A DNA stretch of 35,809 bases, taken from the NCBI GenBank assembly GCA_002171515.1, contig NHEP01000057.1, positions 1 to 35,809 on the forward strand. Reading direction: 5' to 3'. This DNA is from a bacterium TMED88. GTDB lineage: Bacteria; Myxococcota_A; UBA9160; UBA4427. Within the stretch, counting starts at the first letter, position 1, and every line of letters begins with the position of its first letter. A program made the translations under genes and the position numbers. This document shows positions 1 to 9,002 of the stretch, one piece after another. Below the pieces are notes generated by a model, which was not told the origin of the DNA, did not search any database, and worked only from the letters and a program-made list of their open reading frames with translations.

Positions 1-50
1 AAAATTAAAAATGTTTAAATGTTACTAACAAAATGCAAAATAGAAATTTG

Positions 51-94
51 CAGGTAACAATTGCTGATTTCACAGCAAATCAGGTAACAATTGC
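51..94. repeat. Direct repeat CAGGTAACAATTGC x2
   Basis: The 14-mer occurs at 51-64 and 81-94. The intervening segment can pair as TTGCTG/CAGCAA. Both copies end in ATTGC, a string shared with other spacer hairpins here. Confidence 0.75.
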
Positions 95-103
95 CGTAAA
101 ATC

Positions 104-122
104 CTAATGTATAATACATTAG
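104..122. repeat. Near-perfect palindrome
   Basis: CTAATGTATAATACATTAG is self-complementary apart from the central base. It can form an 8-bp AT-rich hairpin 3' of cox3. Confidence 0.7.
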
Positions 123-171
123 CAATAATCAGCAAATATAAAAATAGGCGAAAAGATTAGCCTTTGTTGAT

Positions 172-210
172 GATCGCTCATTAGAGGGCATTAGCCACTC
201 GTTAGAGGAT
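172..210. repeat. CTCTAACGAG-family repeat, locus 1 (two units)
   Basis: In reverse orientation it holds CTCGTTAGAG plus a TGATCGCTCATTAGAG variant, separated by GGCATTAGCCA. Same family as eight other spacer loci; see the locus at 13412. Confidence 0.7.
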
Positions 211-235
211 GTAACTATAAATTTTTATTTATAGT

Positions 236-1030
236 TTACTGACCACCCCACCAGTAAATAGATACAAATAGGAATAGCCATACTACATCTACAAAATGCC
301 AATACCATGCAGCAGCCTCAAAACCAAAATGATGATTACGTGTAAAATGAAATTGATACAAACGAAACAAACATACAGTTAGAAAGATTGTACCTACAAA
401 TACGTGAAAACCATGGAATCCAGTAGCGAGAAAGAAAGTTGATCCATACACGCCATCTGAAATTGAGAATGGTGCTTCCAAATACTCTAGAACCTGCAGT
501 GCAGTAAATGCAGCTGCCAATACTACAGTCAAAATTAGAGACCAAATAGCTTGCTGACGCCATCCTGCTAGAATAGCATGGTGAGCCCATGTTACACTAG
601 CCCCAGATGTTAGTAGAATCAATGTATTCACAAGAGGTACTTCCCAAGGATTTAGTGCTTGAATTCCATGAGGAGGCCAAACACCGCCAATTTCAATACC
701 TGGTGCAAGACTAGCGTTAAAGAAAGCCCAAAAGAAAGCGAAGAAGAACATTACTTCAGACACAATAAATAGAATCATGCCCCAGCGTAGTCCAATTTGA
801 ACTGCAACTGTATGGTGACCTTGATATGTTGATTCATTCACAACATCACGCCACCAAACATACATAGAGTACATAATCATGCTCAGACCAAAACATAGTA
901 CTGAACCTCCGCCTGTATATGCATGCATATACATTACACCACCGCTTGTTGTTGTTAGAGCCGCTAGTGATGCGAAAATAGGCCACGGACTTGGGTCAAC
1001 CAAGTGAAAAGGGTGTCGTTGTACAGCCAT
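236..1030 (-). CDS. cox3: Cytochrome c oxidase subunit III
   Basis: Core subunit of complex IV in the inner membrane; it supports the proton-pumping subunit I. The 264-residue product has the usual family length and about seven membrane segments. Recognisable blocks are [13 protein letters not shown] near the N-terminus, the middle block [26 protein letters not shown] around 203-218, and the C-terminal [16 protein letters not shown]. The ATG start at 1030 begins directly before the conserved RHPFHLV block and the stop is TAA. It lies downstream of cox2 on the same strand, separated by a 124-bp spacer with a 29-bp direct repeat. Identity is certain. Confidence 0.98.
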   Translation of the reverse strand: MAVQRHPFHLVDPSPWPIFASLAALTTTSGGVMYMHAYTGGGSVLCFGLSMIMYSMYVWWRDVVNESTYQGHHTVAVQIGLRWGMILFIVSEVMFFFAFFWAFFNASLAPGIEIGGVWPPHGIQALNPWEVPLVNTLILLTSGASVTWAHHAILAGWRQQAIWSLILTVVLAAAFTALQVLEYLEAPFSISDGVYGSTFFLATGFHGFHVFVGTIFLTVCLFRLYQFHFTRNHHFGFEAAAWYWHFVDVVWLFLFVSIYWWGGQ

Positions 1031-1056
1031 AAATTAAAGATTATTTCGCACATAAT

Positions 1057-1096
1057 CCTGTTAACATGCTTTTAACAGATCGTAACCTGTTAACAT
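1057..1096. repeat. Direct repeat CCTGTTAACAT x2 between cox2 and cox3
   Basis: CCTGTTAACAT lies at 1057-1067 and 1086-1096 (period 29). Each copy is followed by a TAACA-containing segment that can pair with it (TGTTAA/TTAACA). Confidence 0.7.
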
Positions 1097-1154
1097 ACTT
1101 CTAACAAAATTATCTTGTGCATACCAAACTAAAATCTTTAAATAATTATAAGAT

Positions 1155-1934
1155 TTAAAGTTCGTCTAGTTTATTAGCAATCCAACTTAGATATGTATCC
1201 AAATCTACTGCTTCAACTACAATGGGCATAAATCCATGGTTCACACCACACAATTCACTACACTGTCCATAAAACACGCCTTCACGTTGAATATATAGAG
1301 AGGTTTGATTTAGTCGCCCAGGAACCGCGTCACATTTGACACCTAGTGCTGGAACTGCCCAACTATGAAGTACATCTGACGCGGTAATAATTACACGTAC
1401 ATGAGTGTTCACTGGAAGTACTACTCGATTATCTACTTCTAGCAATCTCAGTTGTCCCGATTCCAAATCATCATCCGCAATCATGTAACTATCAAAAATC
1501 AACATTTCATCATCTGCATTTGCATAATCTGAATATTCATATGTCCAATACCACTGACGGCCAACTGCCTTCAATGTAACTGCTGGATCTACTACTTCAT
1601 CCATTGAATACAAAAGTGCAAATGATGGAATAGCAATAAATACCAAGATCAAACTTGGCATCACTGTCCACACAACTTCAATTACAGTACCGTGTACAAT
1701 TTTTTCTGGCATTGGATTACGACTTACATGAAAATGATATAGTGTACGAAACATCATCCACATTACAAATACAATAATAAATACTAGAAAAAACATAATA
1801 TCATGGTGTAGGTCAATAATACCCTGCATAACCGGAGTTGCTGGATCTTGAAAACCATACTGCCATGGTTGAGCTGCGTCTGCTTTTGCAATGACTGGCA
1901 TAAGCATCAACAGTGCACTTGTTACATACCACAT
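1155..1934 (-). CDS. cox2: Cytochrome c oxidase subunit II
   Basis: CuA-binding subunit of complex IV that accepts electrons from cytochrome c. From the ATG at 1934 the product is 259 residues; a GTG three codons upstream is in frame but there is no reason to prefer it. The first ~20 residues (hydrophobic, then AKADAAQPW) look like a cleavable leader. Two membrane helices follow, then the cupredoxin domain. CuA ligands are visible: His190 in [11 protein letters not shown], then Cys225, Cys229, His233 and Met236 in [14 protein letters not shown]. It ends in TAA. It is first in a cox2-cox3 pair. Unsplit, with all metal ligands present. Confidence 0.98.
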   Translation of the reverse strand: MWYVTSALLMLMPVIAKADAAQPWQYGFQDPATPVMQGIIDLHHDIMFFLVFIIVFVMWMMFRTLYHFHVSRNPMPEKIVHGTVIEVVWTVMPSLILVFIAIPSFALLYSMDEVVDPAVTLKAVGRQWYWTYEYSDYANADDEMLIFDSYMIADDDLESGQLRLLEVDNRVVLPVNTHVRVIITASDVLHSWAVPALGVKCDAVPGRLNQTSLYIQREGVFYGQCSELCGVNHGFMPIVVEAVDLDTYLSWIANKLDEL

Positions 1935-1997
1935 AGTATACACTTTTTTTAATAATAATAAGTAATTATTATATATTGCACATTATTTGTGCATTTT

Positions 1998-2021
1998 AGG
2001 TTATATGTTGCCATATAACCT
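1998..2021. repeat. Perfect 10-bp hairpin abutting tRNA-Asn
   Basis: Arm AGGTTATATG (1998-2007), loop TTGC, arm CATATAACCT (2012-2021). It overlaps the 3' end of tRNA-Asn by two bases. The 14-mer AGGTTATATGTTGC recurs inverted at 34526-34539, upstream of nad1. Confidence 0.8.
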
Positions 2022-2091
2022 CCCCAAGTAGGATTTGAACCTACGACCAAATGGTTAACAGCCATTTGCTCTACCACTGAGCTATTGGAGA
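2020..2091 (-). tRNA. trnN: tRNA-Asn(GUU)
   Basis: 72-nt cloverleaf. Anticodon loop CTGTTAA gives GUU. The acceptor TCTCCAA/TTGGGGA contains one T-G pair, and the T-loop TTCAAAT is normal. It sits between nad6 and cox2 and its 3' end merges with a 10-bp hairpin. Confidence 0.95.
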
Positions 2092-2135
2092 AACAAAGGA
2101 GACTTATTGAAAGACTCCCTTTACCTTGGTTTAAA

Positions 2136-2747
2136 TTAACCAAGTCGTACTTTTTGAACTGTTTTCGAAAATTCACGTGCATTTTGAACACTTGGATCTT
2201 GACGTTTCACTGCGCGATGTTTATGAAGGGTTAGCATAATAGCACCTACCATAGCCACTAGAAGAATTAGACTTGCAATCAAAAAATAATAAAAGTAATA
2301 TGTATACATTAGCATACCAATACTTTCAATGTTTGATGTATGATCCACTAGAGATGACCAATTTACCCAATCTACATACGGACTATAATCAGTAGCTGAC
2401 AATGCAGGAACCATATCCTGATCTACTACTACAAGTACTTCTAGTAGAAACACAACCCCAATCAAACCACCTACTGGTAGATATCGAAGAGTATTTTCAC
2501 TGATTTCAGCCACTTTAATATTTAGCATCATAACAACAAACAAAAACAAAACTGCAATTGCACCTACATAAACCACTAGAAAAATCATTGCGAAAAAATC
2601 CAATCCTAGCAACAAAAGTAGACCTGCTGCATTAACAAATACCAATACCAAGTACAATACTGAATATACCGGGTTTCGAGATCTAATTACCATAGTAGAA
2701 CATACCAAAAGCAACGATGAAAACAAATAAAATAGAGTCGATGTCAT
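2136..2747 (-). CDS. nad6: NADH dehydrogenase subunit 6
   Basis: Membrane-arm subunit of complex I (NuoJ homologue). The 203-residue protein has about five hydrophobic segments. The characteristic GLDFFAMIFLVVYVGAIAVL-type helix with its pi-bulge region is near residues 48-67, followed by FLFVVMMLN. The C-terminus is basic and hydrophilic. It follows nad2 on the same strand, 43 bp away. Its TAA stop lies in a CTTGGTT/AACCAAG hairpin (2125-2144), so the message end is structured. ATG start at 2747. Confidence 0.96.
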   Translation of the reverse strand: MTSTLFYLFSSLLLVCSTMVIRSRNPVYSVLYLVLVFVNAAGLLLLLGLDFFAMIFLVVYVGAIAVLFLFVVMMLNIKVAEISENTLRYLPVGGLIGVVFLLEVLVVVDQDMVPALSATDYSPYVDWVNWSSLVDHTSNIESIGMLMYTYYFYYFLIASLILLVAMVGAIMLTLHKHRAVKRQDPSVQNAREFSKTVQKVRLG

Positions 2748-2778
2748 AATTTAATTAATTTTTTTTAAGCATATATGT

Positions 2779-2803
2779 ATCTTAATTAGGTTATCTAATT
2801 AAG
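2779..2803. repeat. 25-bp hairpin repeat, copy A (overlaps nad2 3' end)
   Basis: Arms CTTAATTAG and CTAATTAAG around loop GTTAT form a perfect 9-bp stem. An identical 25-bp copy is at 21531-21555. This copy supplies the last three sense codons and the stop of nad2, including its TTA codon. Confidence 0.85.
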
Positions 2804-4281
2804 GCACACAACGCTAGTGCCACTTTATGGGATGCCAAAAATAGCGGATTAGGGTACATAATCAAGAACATAGTTACGCCAAATGAAAGTGCACATAGCC
2901 ATGCTTTTTCTGTATCAAGAGATACATAACTATGCACTGTATTTGTATGATCAAAATAAAGTGTTTTAATCAAGCGTAGATAATAAAAACTACTTACTAC
3001 ACTACTTAGAACACCTACAACCGCCAAAGGATATAGAGATGAACTTAGGGCAGTGAAAAACAAGTAGAATTTACTACAAAATCCTGCTAGAGGTGGTACA
3101 CCCGCCATAGAGAACATAGTCAAAGCAAGAGTCATTGCCAAAATAGGATTTGATCGACTCATATGAGATAGGTCGTGAATATATTCTACAGGTTTATTAT
3201 CTGCAGTACGTACTGAAAGTACAATACAAAAAGTTGTAAATGTCATAGCAACATAAATTACCATGTATACAAACATTGCTTGAATCCCTTCCACACTTCC
3301 TGATGCCAAGCCCATCAACATATAACCAACATGACCAATTGAACTATAAGCCAATAGTCGTTTAATGTTTGTTTGACCCAATGCACCAATAGCTCCAACT
3401 ACCATAGACGCTAGACTACATACCATTACAACCTTTTGCCACGGACCCATAATATCGTAGAAACCTACATACAAGATCTTTGTCAACAAAGCAAGTACAG
3501 CTAGTTTAGGTGTAAGAGCAAAGAAGGCTGTTACAGTTGTTGGTGAACCTTGATATACATCTGGAGACCACATATGAAAAGGGGCTGCTGCTAGTTTAAA
3601 TAGGAAGCCTACTGAAACAAACATTAGTCCAACATACAAACCACCTGAAGCCACATTCAAGGACTCAAACCCTGTGTATAGAGTAGCCAAATCAGATAGA
3701 TTAGTAGTACCTGTATAACCGTATACCAAAGAACTTCCAAACAATAGGATACCCGAAGAAAAAGCACCCAAGAAGAAATATTTCAAACCAGCTTCAGTAG
3801 AGAATTCTGAATCACGTTGAGATGCTGCAATAACATAAAAGGCCAAACTTTGAAATTCTACGGCCAAATACATAGCAATCAAGTCATACGAAGCTACCAT
3901 AAACAACATACTAGTACAACTCAATAGAACAAGTACCATATATTCGTACATGTGCATTTTTTCACGTTTTAGGTAATCAAACGACATTAGAACTACACCA
4001 ATACCGATGATCAAAATCCAGGCTTGTACATAAAAAGTAAAGTAATCTACCTTCAATGTATTATACATTAGCAACATATCTGTTACAGGGCCATTGATCA
4101 ACAACAACAATGCAAGACCTAGGCTCAAAATAACAAGAAATCCAGTATTAGTAACATATGCATGTTCTGGAGCACCAGACACCAATACACCATACATAAG
4201 CAAGAAGCATGCTGCATATACCAAGAAGATTTCAGGCATCAATACAAGAAAATCATTTTCAAATAGACTTAGATAATCCAT
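2791..4281 (-). CDS. nad2: NADH dehydrogenase subunit 2
   Basis: Antiporter-like proton-pumping subunit of complex I (NuoN homologue). It is 496 residues, the long form typical of protists and plants, with about 14 membrane helices. PFHMWSPDVYQGSPTTVTAF in the middle and LLAYSSIGHVGYMLMGLASG are family signatures; a Lys/Glu-bearing YLAVEFQSLAFYV helix lies near 140. It follows nad4 by 17 bp, keeping the bacterial nuoL-M-N order (nad5-nad4-nad2). The last residues, ALIR, are encoded inside a 25-bp repeated hairpin and contain the only TTA codon I met in a gene. Confidence 0.97.
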   Translation of the reverse strand: MDYLSLFENDFLVLMPEIFLVYAACFLLMYGVLVSGAPEHAYVTNTGFLVILSLGLALLLLINGPVTDMLLMYNTLKVDYFTFYVQAWILIIGIGVVLMSFDYLKREKMHMYEYMVLVLLSCTSMLFMVASYDLIAMYLAVEFQSLAFYVIAASQRDSEFSTEAGLKYFFLGAFSSGILLFGSSLVYGYTGTTNLSDLATLYTGFESLNVASGGLYVGLMFVSVGFLFKLAAAPFHMWSPDVYQGSPTTVTAFFALTPKLAVLALLTKILYVGFYDIMGPWQKVVMVCSLASMVVGAIGALGQTNIKRLLAYSSIGHVGYMLMGLASGSVEGIQAMFVYMVIYVAMTFTTFCIVLSVRTADNKPVEYIHDLSHMSRSNPILAMTLALTMFSMAGVPPLAGFCSKFYLFFTALSSSLYPLAVVGVLSSVVSSFYYLRLIKTLYFDHTNTVHSYVSLDTEKAWLCALSFGVTMFLIMYPNPLFLASHKVALALCALIR

Positions 4282-4298
4282 AAATTCTTAAATCTTTA

Positions 4299-5846
4299 TT
4301 AATATGAACCATGTTGGATCACATTAGCTACACTTACATGCATATCGTGCAAGAATACTTCTGGATAAATACCCATCCATAGAGTACCAATAATCAATGG
4401 TACAAACATAAAGAACTCTCGACGATTAATATCTGCATATGTATTGATATAATGTGGCTTAGGGAATCCATAAACTACACGGTTGTATAGCCACAATGAA
4501 TATGCCCCACCTAGTACCATTCCAGTAGCACCTAGTGCTGCAATAAGGGTATTTGTTTGATAACACCCTGTCAATACTAGAAATTCACCCACAAAGTTTG
4601 ATGTACCTGGAAGTCCGATATTACCCATTGTAAACAATAGAAAAATAGTAGCAAACAATGGCATAGTGTGAACAACACCTCCATAATATTTCACTAGACG
4701 TGTTTTATATCGGTCATAAAGTACACCTACACACATAAAGAGACCTGGACTTACCAATCCATGTCCCAACATCAAAAGAATACTACCTTCTACTCCTTGT
4801 GCATTCAAACTAAACAATCCAAGCATTACAACACCCATGTGTGCTACTGAACTATATGCAATAATTTTTTTCAAATCAACTTGACGTACAGTAGTCAAAG
4901 ATGCATAAATAACAGCAATACAACTCAGGGTATAAATAAATGGAGTAAAATAAAGAGTAGCTTCTGGAAAGAGTGGCATTGAGAAACGAAGGAAACCATA
5001 TGTACCTAGTTTCAACATAATACCAGCTAGAAGTACAGAACCTGCGGTTGGTGCCTCTACGTGAGCTTCAGGTAGCCAAATATGTACGGGAATCATAGGC
5101 ACTTTAGCTGCAAAAGATGCAAAAAATGCCAAGAAATACAAAATCTGACGTTGAGTACTAAACTCAGTGGTTAGAAGAATTTGTAGATCTGTAGTACCTG
5201 CTTGAAAGTACATCATCAAAATAGCTAGAAGCATCAATACAGAACCAAAGAATGTATACAAAAAGAATTGGTATGCTGCGCGGATTCGGCGAGCACGTGA
5301 ACCCCATACACCAATAATAACAAACATTGGGATCAATACAGCCTCAAAACACACATAAAACAACAATAGATCTAGTGTAGAGAAAACTGCAATCATCATA
5401 GCATCTAGAATAAGCAAGGCTACCATATATTCTCGAATATAGATTGTAATGCTAGACCAACCTAGCATAATACAAATGGGTACCAACAAAGTACTTAGAA
5501 TAATAAAAAAGAGAGAAATTCCATCAATACCTAGAGTAAAATACAAATTACCGTAGGGCATCCAATCAGCCTGATATAGATATTGAAAGTTAGGACTACT
5601 AGCGTCAAAACCAATCCACAAAAACAATGAAGCAATGTATGTAAACAAAGATACATTCAATGCAACCACTTTAATCAGTTGAATTGATTCGCTTGGGATC
5701 AAGAACAATGCTAGTGCGCCTACAAGTGGAACAAGAATCAAGTACAACAAAAATGGACTATTTGGGCTATACACCATATTGTATAGAAATACAGGACTTA
5801 CTGCCCAAAAAGCCAAACTCATATTATTAATATATGAAGAATTCAT
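4299..5846 (-). CDS. nad4: NADH dehydrogenase subunit 4
   Basis: Proton-pumping antiporter-like subunit of complex I (NuoM homologue). The protein is 515 residues. Signatures include FVIIGVWGSRARRIRAAYQF near 176-195, HIWLPEAHVEAPTAGSVLLA around 255-274 and IAYSSVAHMGVVMLGLFSLN near 334. ATG start at 5846 and TAA stop. It sits 15 bp after nad5 and 17 bp before nad2, so the three are probably co-transcribed. No truncation or frameshift. Confidence 0.98.
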   Translation of the reverse strand: MNSSYINNMSLAFWAVSPVFLYNMVYSPNSPFLLYLILVPLVGALALFLIPSESIQLIKVVALNVSLFTYIASLFLWIGFDASSPNFQYLYQADWMPYGNLYFTLGIDGISLFFIILSTLLVPICIMLGWSSITIYIREYMVALLILDAMMIAVFSTLDLLLFYVCFEAVLIPMFVIIGVWGSRARRIRAAYQFFLYTFFGSVLMLLAILMMYFQAGTTDLQILLTTEFSTQRQILYFLAFFASFAAKVPMIPVHIWLPEAHVEAPTAGSVLLAGIMLKLGTYGFLRFSMPLFPEATLYFTPFIYTLSCIAVIYASLTTVRQVDLKKIIAYSSVAHMGVVMLGLFSLNAQGVEGSILLMLGHGLVSPGLFMCVGVLYDRYKTRLVKYYGGVVHTMPLFATIFLLFTMGNIGLPGTSNFVGEFLVLTGCYQTNTLIAALGATGMVLGGAYSLWLYNRVVYGFPKPHYINTYADINRREFFMFVPLIIGTLWMGIYPEVFLHDMHVSVANVIQHGSY

Positions 5847-5861
5847 AATCTGTCCAATTTT

Positions 5862-7877
5862 TTAAGCCTCACCAGCAGTTGCTTGGATAATAAGGTATGT
5901 TACTAGATGAATAAAATAAAGTCTATTATCTACGTATACACTTACTACATCCCATAGACCTACCAATGCCAACATAAAGGTTAGACCAATCAACATTACA
6001 AATGCATAATGATATACATAACCTGTTTGCAATGATTTGAATTGACCGCTTAGATTTTTAAACATTACTACAAGACCGTATGGGCCCAACATCTCAAGAA
6101 CACCTTTATCTACAGACTTAAATGATACATTATAACCAAAACTTAGTGCATTTTTACCAAATACATCGTTATATACCTTATCAAACAACCAACGTTTGTT
6201 CAAAAATGTATAAAGCATACGCCCATAATAACTAGTAGTAAAGGTATATGAACTTGCTACATTAGAATAATTCAATGTATATGCAAGAACTGCTCCAAGA
6301 CCTGTTAGTGCCAATGGAATCATTTTAATATCTTGTGGGATATATTCTGATTCAACTAGAAGTGTATTAGATGGCAAACTGTACAAAGCAGTTCCCCAAA
6401 ATTGAGTTCCAACCCCAATAAACATATCCTTACACATATAACCTACAAAAATTGAACCAAAGGCCAAAAGTACAAGAGGTAGACTCATCAAAAGCGGAGC
6501 TTCGTGAATACCACTCATACTTGATTTATGCATATTACATGGTCCTAGGAATGTTACTACTAGTAGTCGGAATGAGTAATAAGATGTACACAAGGCTGAA
6601 GCACAACCCAAAATATAAGCAAATTCAGCGCTCATACTATAACGAGCATAAGCTACTTCTAGAATTGCATCTTTTGAATAAAAACCTGTTAGAAATGGAA
6701 ATCCAACAAGAGCCAAAGAACCAATGGTCATCATAGCATACGTAAAGGGAAGAACTTGTACAAGACCACCCATTTTACGCATATCTTGTTCATTATTTAC
6801 TGCATGAATCACACAACCAGCACCCAAAAACAATAGGGCTTTAAAAAACGCGTGATTAGCCAAGTGAAAAACACCTACATTATAGTTACTTAGTCCACAT
6901 GCAAATACCATGTATCCAAGCTGACTACATGTACTATATGCAATAACACGCTTCAAATCGTTTTGAACCAATCCAGTACTAGCTGCAAAAAATGCAGTCA
7001 TAGCACCTACACATGTTACAACAGCTAGTGCACCAGGTGCATATTCAAAGATTGGAGAACAACGTGCAACAAGAAATACACCCGCGGTTACCATGGTAGC
7101 AGCGTGAATCAAAGCACTTACAGGTGTCGGACCTTCCATTGCATCTGGAAGCCATGTATGAAGTCCCAACTGAGCTGATTTACCAACCGACCCAATAAAC
7201 AACAAAATACAAATTGTAGTTAGAAGAGGTACTTCAAAACCTAGAAAGATAAAACTAGTATCTTGGAAATATGGAGCCAATGCAAAAACTGTAGTATAAT
7301 CAACGGTTTTAAACACTAGAAATACACCCATAATCCCCAAAGCAAGTCCAAAATCACCTACACGGTTCATCAGCATTGCTTTTACAGCAGATTTATTCGC
7401 CCCTAGTCGTGTGTACCAAAAGTTAATCAAAAGAAATGATGCCAAACCTACACCTTCCCAACCTAGAAACAACTGAAGAAAATTATCTCCTGTAACTAGC
7501 ATCAACATGAAAAATGTAAACAGTGACAGATAACTCATAAAGCGTGGAAGATGTGGATCACCGTCCATATAACTACTAGAGTAGATATGAACCAATGTAC
7601 TTACACTTGTTACAACTACTAGCATTACCGCAGTCAAAGTGTCATACATAAATCCCCAATACGCATCAAAGAGTTCAGATACAAACCAAGGCGCCAATTC
7701 GACATTAACCGGACTTCCGCATAGAGCTACTTCATAAAATGCAACAAGGGACATCAAAAATGCACTTCCAGTACACATAGTAGTCACCAATACTGCTCCA
7801 CGAAAGCCAAGATATCGACCAAACCCGAGACATGTCAAACTACCAAACAAAGGCAAGAATACAAGACTTAGGTACAT
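5862..7877 (-). CDS. nad5: NADH dehydrogenase subunit 5
   Basis: Largest antiporter-like subunit of complex I (NuoL homologue), carrying the lateral amphipathic helix. 671 residues, normal for the long form. [20 protein letters not shown] around 131-150, [20 protein letters not shown] around 241-260 and the following [13 protein letters not shown] are diagnostic. The ~150 C-terminal residues contain the lateral helix and a final membrane segment. It heads the nad5-nad4-nad2 block. ATG at 7877; stop TAA. An opposite-strand ORF inside it (6452-6736) is a frame shadow. Confidence 0.98.
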   Translation of the reverse strand: MYLSLVFLPLFGSLTCLGFGRYLGFRGAVLVTTMCTGSAFLMSLVAFYEVALCGSPVNVELAPWFVSELFDAYWGFMYDTLTAVMLVVVTSVSTLVHIYSSSYMDGDPHLPRFMSYLSLFTFFMLMLVTGDNFLQLFLGWEGVGLASFLLINFWYTRLGANKSAVKAMLMNRVGDFGLALGIMGVFLVFKTVDYTTVFALAPYFQDTSFIFLGFEVPLLTTICILLFIGSVGKSAQLGLHTWLPDAMEGPTPVSALIHAATMVTAGVFLVARCSPIFEYAPGALAVVTCVGAMTAFFAASTGLVQNDLKRVIAYSTCSQLGYMVFACGLSNYNVGVFHLANHAFFKALLFLGAGCVIHAVNNEQDMRKMGGLVQVLPFTYAMMTIGSLALVGFPFLTGFYSKDAILEVAYARYSMSAEFAYILGCASALCTSYYSFRLLVVTFLGPCNMHKSSMSGIHEAPLLMSLPLVLLAFGSIFVGYMCKDMFIGVGTQFWGTALYSLPSNTLLVESEYIPQDIKMIPLALTGLGAVLAYTLNYSNVASSYTFTTSYYGRMLYTFLNKRWLFDKVYNDVFGKNALSFGYNVSFKSVDKGVLEMLGPYGLVVMFKNLSGQFKSLQTGYVYHYAFVMLIGLTFMLALVGLWDVVSVYVDNRLYFIHLVTYLIIQATAGEA

Positions 7878-7958
7878 TTATAGTTTCTCCTTTTAATCTA
7901 ATATATATTATTTTTAGTATTTTTAGCACATATTTTGTGCAATATACTAAGGTTCGTT

Positions 7959-8306
7959 CTAGACACGTCGTTTTTTTCTAGGTCGGCATCCATTATGAGG
8001 AATTGGTGTTGTATCAATCAAACTCAATACATTAATTCCACCTAGTACCAACCCACGAACTGCTAGATCACGACCTTTACCCAACCCTTTCAGGATTACT
8101 CTAACTTTTGTGTGTGAAATATTTTTGGCTTTAGATGCCAAATCTTCTGCAGCTGCTTGAGCTGCATAGCCGGTTGCTTTACGCGAACCTTTAAAACCAA
8201 CACACCCACAACTAGACCAAGCCAGTGTTTTACCAGATTGATCGGTTAGGGTTAGAATAGTATTATTATATGTAGCGTTAATATATACATTTCCAGTTTT
8301 CGACAT
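7959..8306 (-). CDS. rps11: Small subunit ribosomal protein S11
   Basis: Binds the platform of the small subunit near the decoding-site rRNA. 115 residues, the S11 core without an N-terminal extension: VYINATYNNTILTLTD near the start, GFKGSRKATGYAAQAAAEDL in the middle, and the basic tail IPHNGCRPRKKRRV. Stop is TAG. It follows nad3 by 23 bp and precedes nad5 by 81 bp; the latter spacer has a GCACA/TGTGC hairpin. In bacteria it would sit beside rps13; here they are far apart. Confidence 0.96.
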   Translation of the reverse strand: MSKTGNVYINATYNNTILTLTDQSGKTLAWSSCGCVGFKGSRKATGYAAQAAAEDLASKAKNISHTKVRVILKGLGKGRDLAVRGLVLGGINVLSLIDTTPIPHNGCRPRKKRRV

Positions 8307-8329
8307 ATATATACGTTATTTTTTTTCGA

Positions 8330-8683
8330 TTATTCCCAATCAAGTGCACCTTTTTGCCACTCATAGACAAAACCAACGGTCAAAATCAATAGAAACACAA
8401 TCATAGTCCAAAAACCAAATAGGTTCAATTGTTTCAATACCATAGCCCAAGGAAACAAGTAAGATACTTCTAGATCAAAAATAATAAACAAAATAGCTAC
8501 TAGGTAAAATCGAATATCAAAGCGTCCACGAGCATCATCAAAAGGATCAAATCCACACTCATAAGCTGACAGTTTTTCCGGGTCAGCTTTTTGGGTAGAA
8601 AAGACGAATGATAGCCCAAGCAATAGCAATGAAAGCCCAAGACTAATACCAAAATACATCAAAATTGGAATATATTCGACCAT
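8330..8683 (-). CDS. nad3: NADH dehydrogenase subunit 3
   Basis: Complex I subunit (NuoA homologue) whose TMH1-2 loop links the quinone site to the membrane arm. 117 residues starting MVEYIPILMYF. The diagnostic loop KLSAYECGFDPFDDARGRFD carries the conserved Cys, and FYLVAILFIIFDLEVSYLFPW follows. An in-frame extension to 8782 runs into tRNA-Asp and contains TTA and ATA codons absent from genuine genes here, so I take the internal ATG at 8683. Stop TAA. Confidence 0.97.
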   Translation of the reverse strand: MVEYIPILMYFGISLGLSLLLLGLSFVFSTQKADPEKLSAYECGFDPFDDARGRFDIRFYLVAILFIIFDLEVSYLFPWAMVLKQLNLFGFWTMIVFLLILTVGFVYEWQKGALDWE

Positions 8684-8723
8684 AATAGATTTTCTTTTTA
8701 ATATAAGAAAAAAATTTCTTATA

Positions 8724-8798
8724 CGGGGAAGACGGGGTTCGAACCCGCGGCCTCTGGCGTGACAGGCCAGTACTCTAACCAATCTGAGCTACTTCCCC
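8724..8798 (-). tRNA. trnD: tRNA-Asp(GUC)
   Basis: 75 nt. Anticodon loop CTGTCAC, perfect GGGGAAG-type acceptor, T-loop TTCGAAC, discriminator G. Its 5' end is part of a CCCAAGTT/AACTTGGG hairpin (8796-8817). Confidence 0.96.
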
Positions 8799-8817
8799 AA
8801 GTTCTAAAAAACTTGGG
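8796..8817. repeat. 8-bp hairpin at the 5' boundary of tRNA-Asp
   Basis: Arms CCCAAGTT and AACTTGGG with loop CTAAAA. It borrows the first three bases of tRNA-Asp, so it could compete with or guide 5'-end processing. Confidence 0.65.
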
Positions 8818-8824
8818 CTACTTC

Positions 8825-8844
8825 CTTTTTCAAAGCAGCAACTA
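8825..8844. repeat. tRNA-Glu anticodon-arm-like repeat, copy 1
   Basis: CTTTTTCAAAGCAGCAACTA is identical to 29093-29112. Related to 14440-14461 and to the anticodon arm of tRNA-Glu (33351-33371). The left arm of the hairpin is shortened in this copy. Confidence 0.75.
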
Positions 8845-8877
8845 TAGATTCCATACTACATATAGAATCTTAATACA

Positions 8878-8950
8878 TAGGCAATAACGGACTTGAACCG
8901 CTGACTTTCTCGGTGTAAACGAGATGCTCTACCAACTGAGCTAATTACCC
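8878..8950 (-). tRNA. trnV: tRNA-Val(UAC)
   Basis: 73 nt. Anticodon loop TTTACAC; acceptor GGGTAAT/ATTGCCT with G-T wobbles at the end; T-loop TTCAAGT. It lies between atp1 and tRNA-Asp. Confidence 0.94.
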
Positions 8951-8952
8951 GC

Positions 8953-8978
8953 AATATGGCCAGAGAACCGGCCATATT
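8953..8978. repeat. 9-bp hairpin downstream of atp1
   Basis: Arms AATATGGCC and GGCCATATT, loop AGAGAACC. It lies just 3' of atp1 and just 5' of tRNA-Val, a natural place for an end-forming or protective structure; that role is inference. Confidence 0.7.
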
Positions 8979-9002
8979 TTTGCTATAAATAAAGTAAACT
9001 TA

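Larger units (their letters stand above)
1..235. other. Spacer downstream of cox3 (atp6 side if circular)
   Basis: No gene seen. It holds two direct copies of CAGGTAACAATTGC (51-64 and 81-94, period 30), a palindrome at 104-122 (arms CTAATGTA/TACATTAG), and a double CTCTAACGAG-type unit at 172-210. If the molecule is circular this spacer joins the short leader of atp6 at the far end of the window. Confidence 0.7.

Noticed and set aside
1949..2191. 80-aa minus-strand ORF across tRNA-Asn and the nad6 end
   Set aside because: It runs through a clear tRNA and a hairpin spacer; no conserved features.
6452..6736. 94-aa plus-strand ORF within nad5
   Set aside because: Fully antisense to nad5, no recognisable protein features; a frame shadow.
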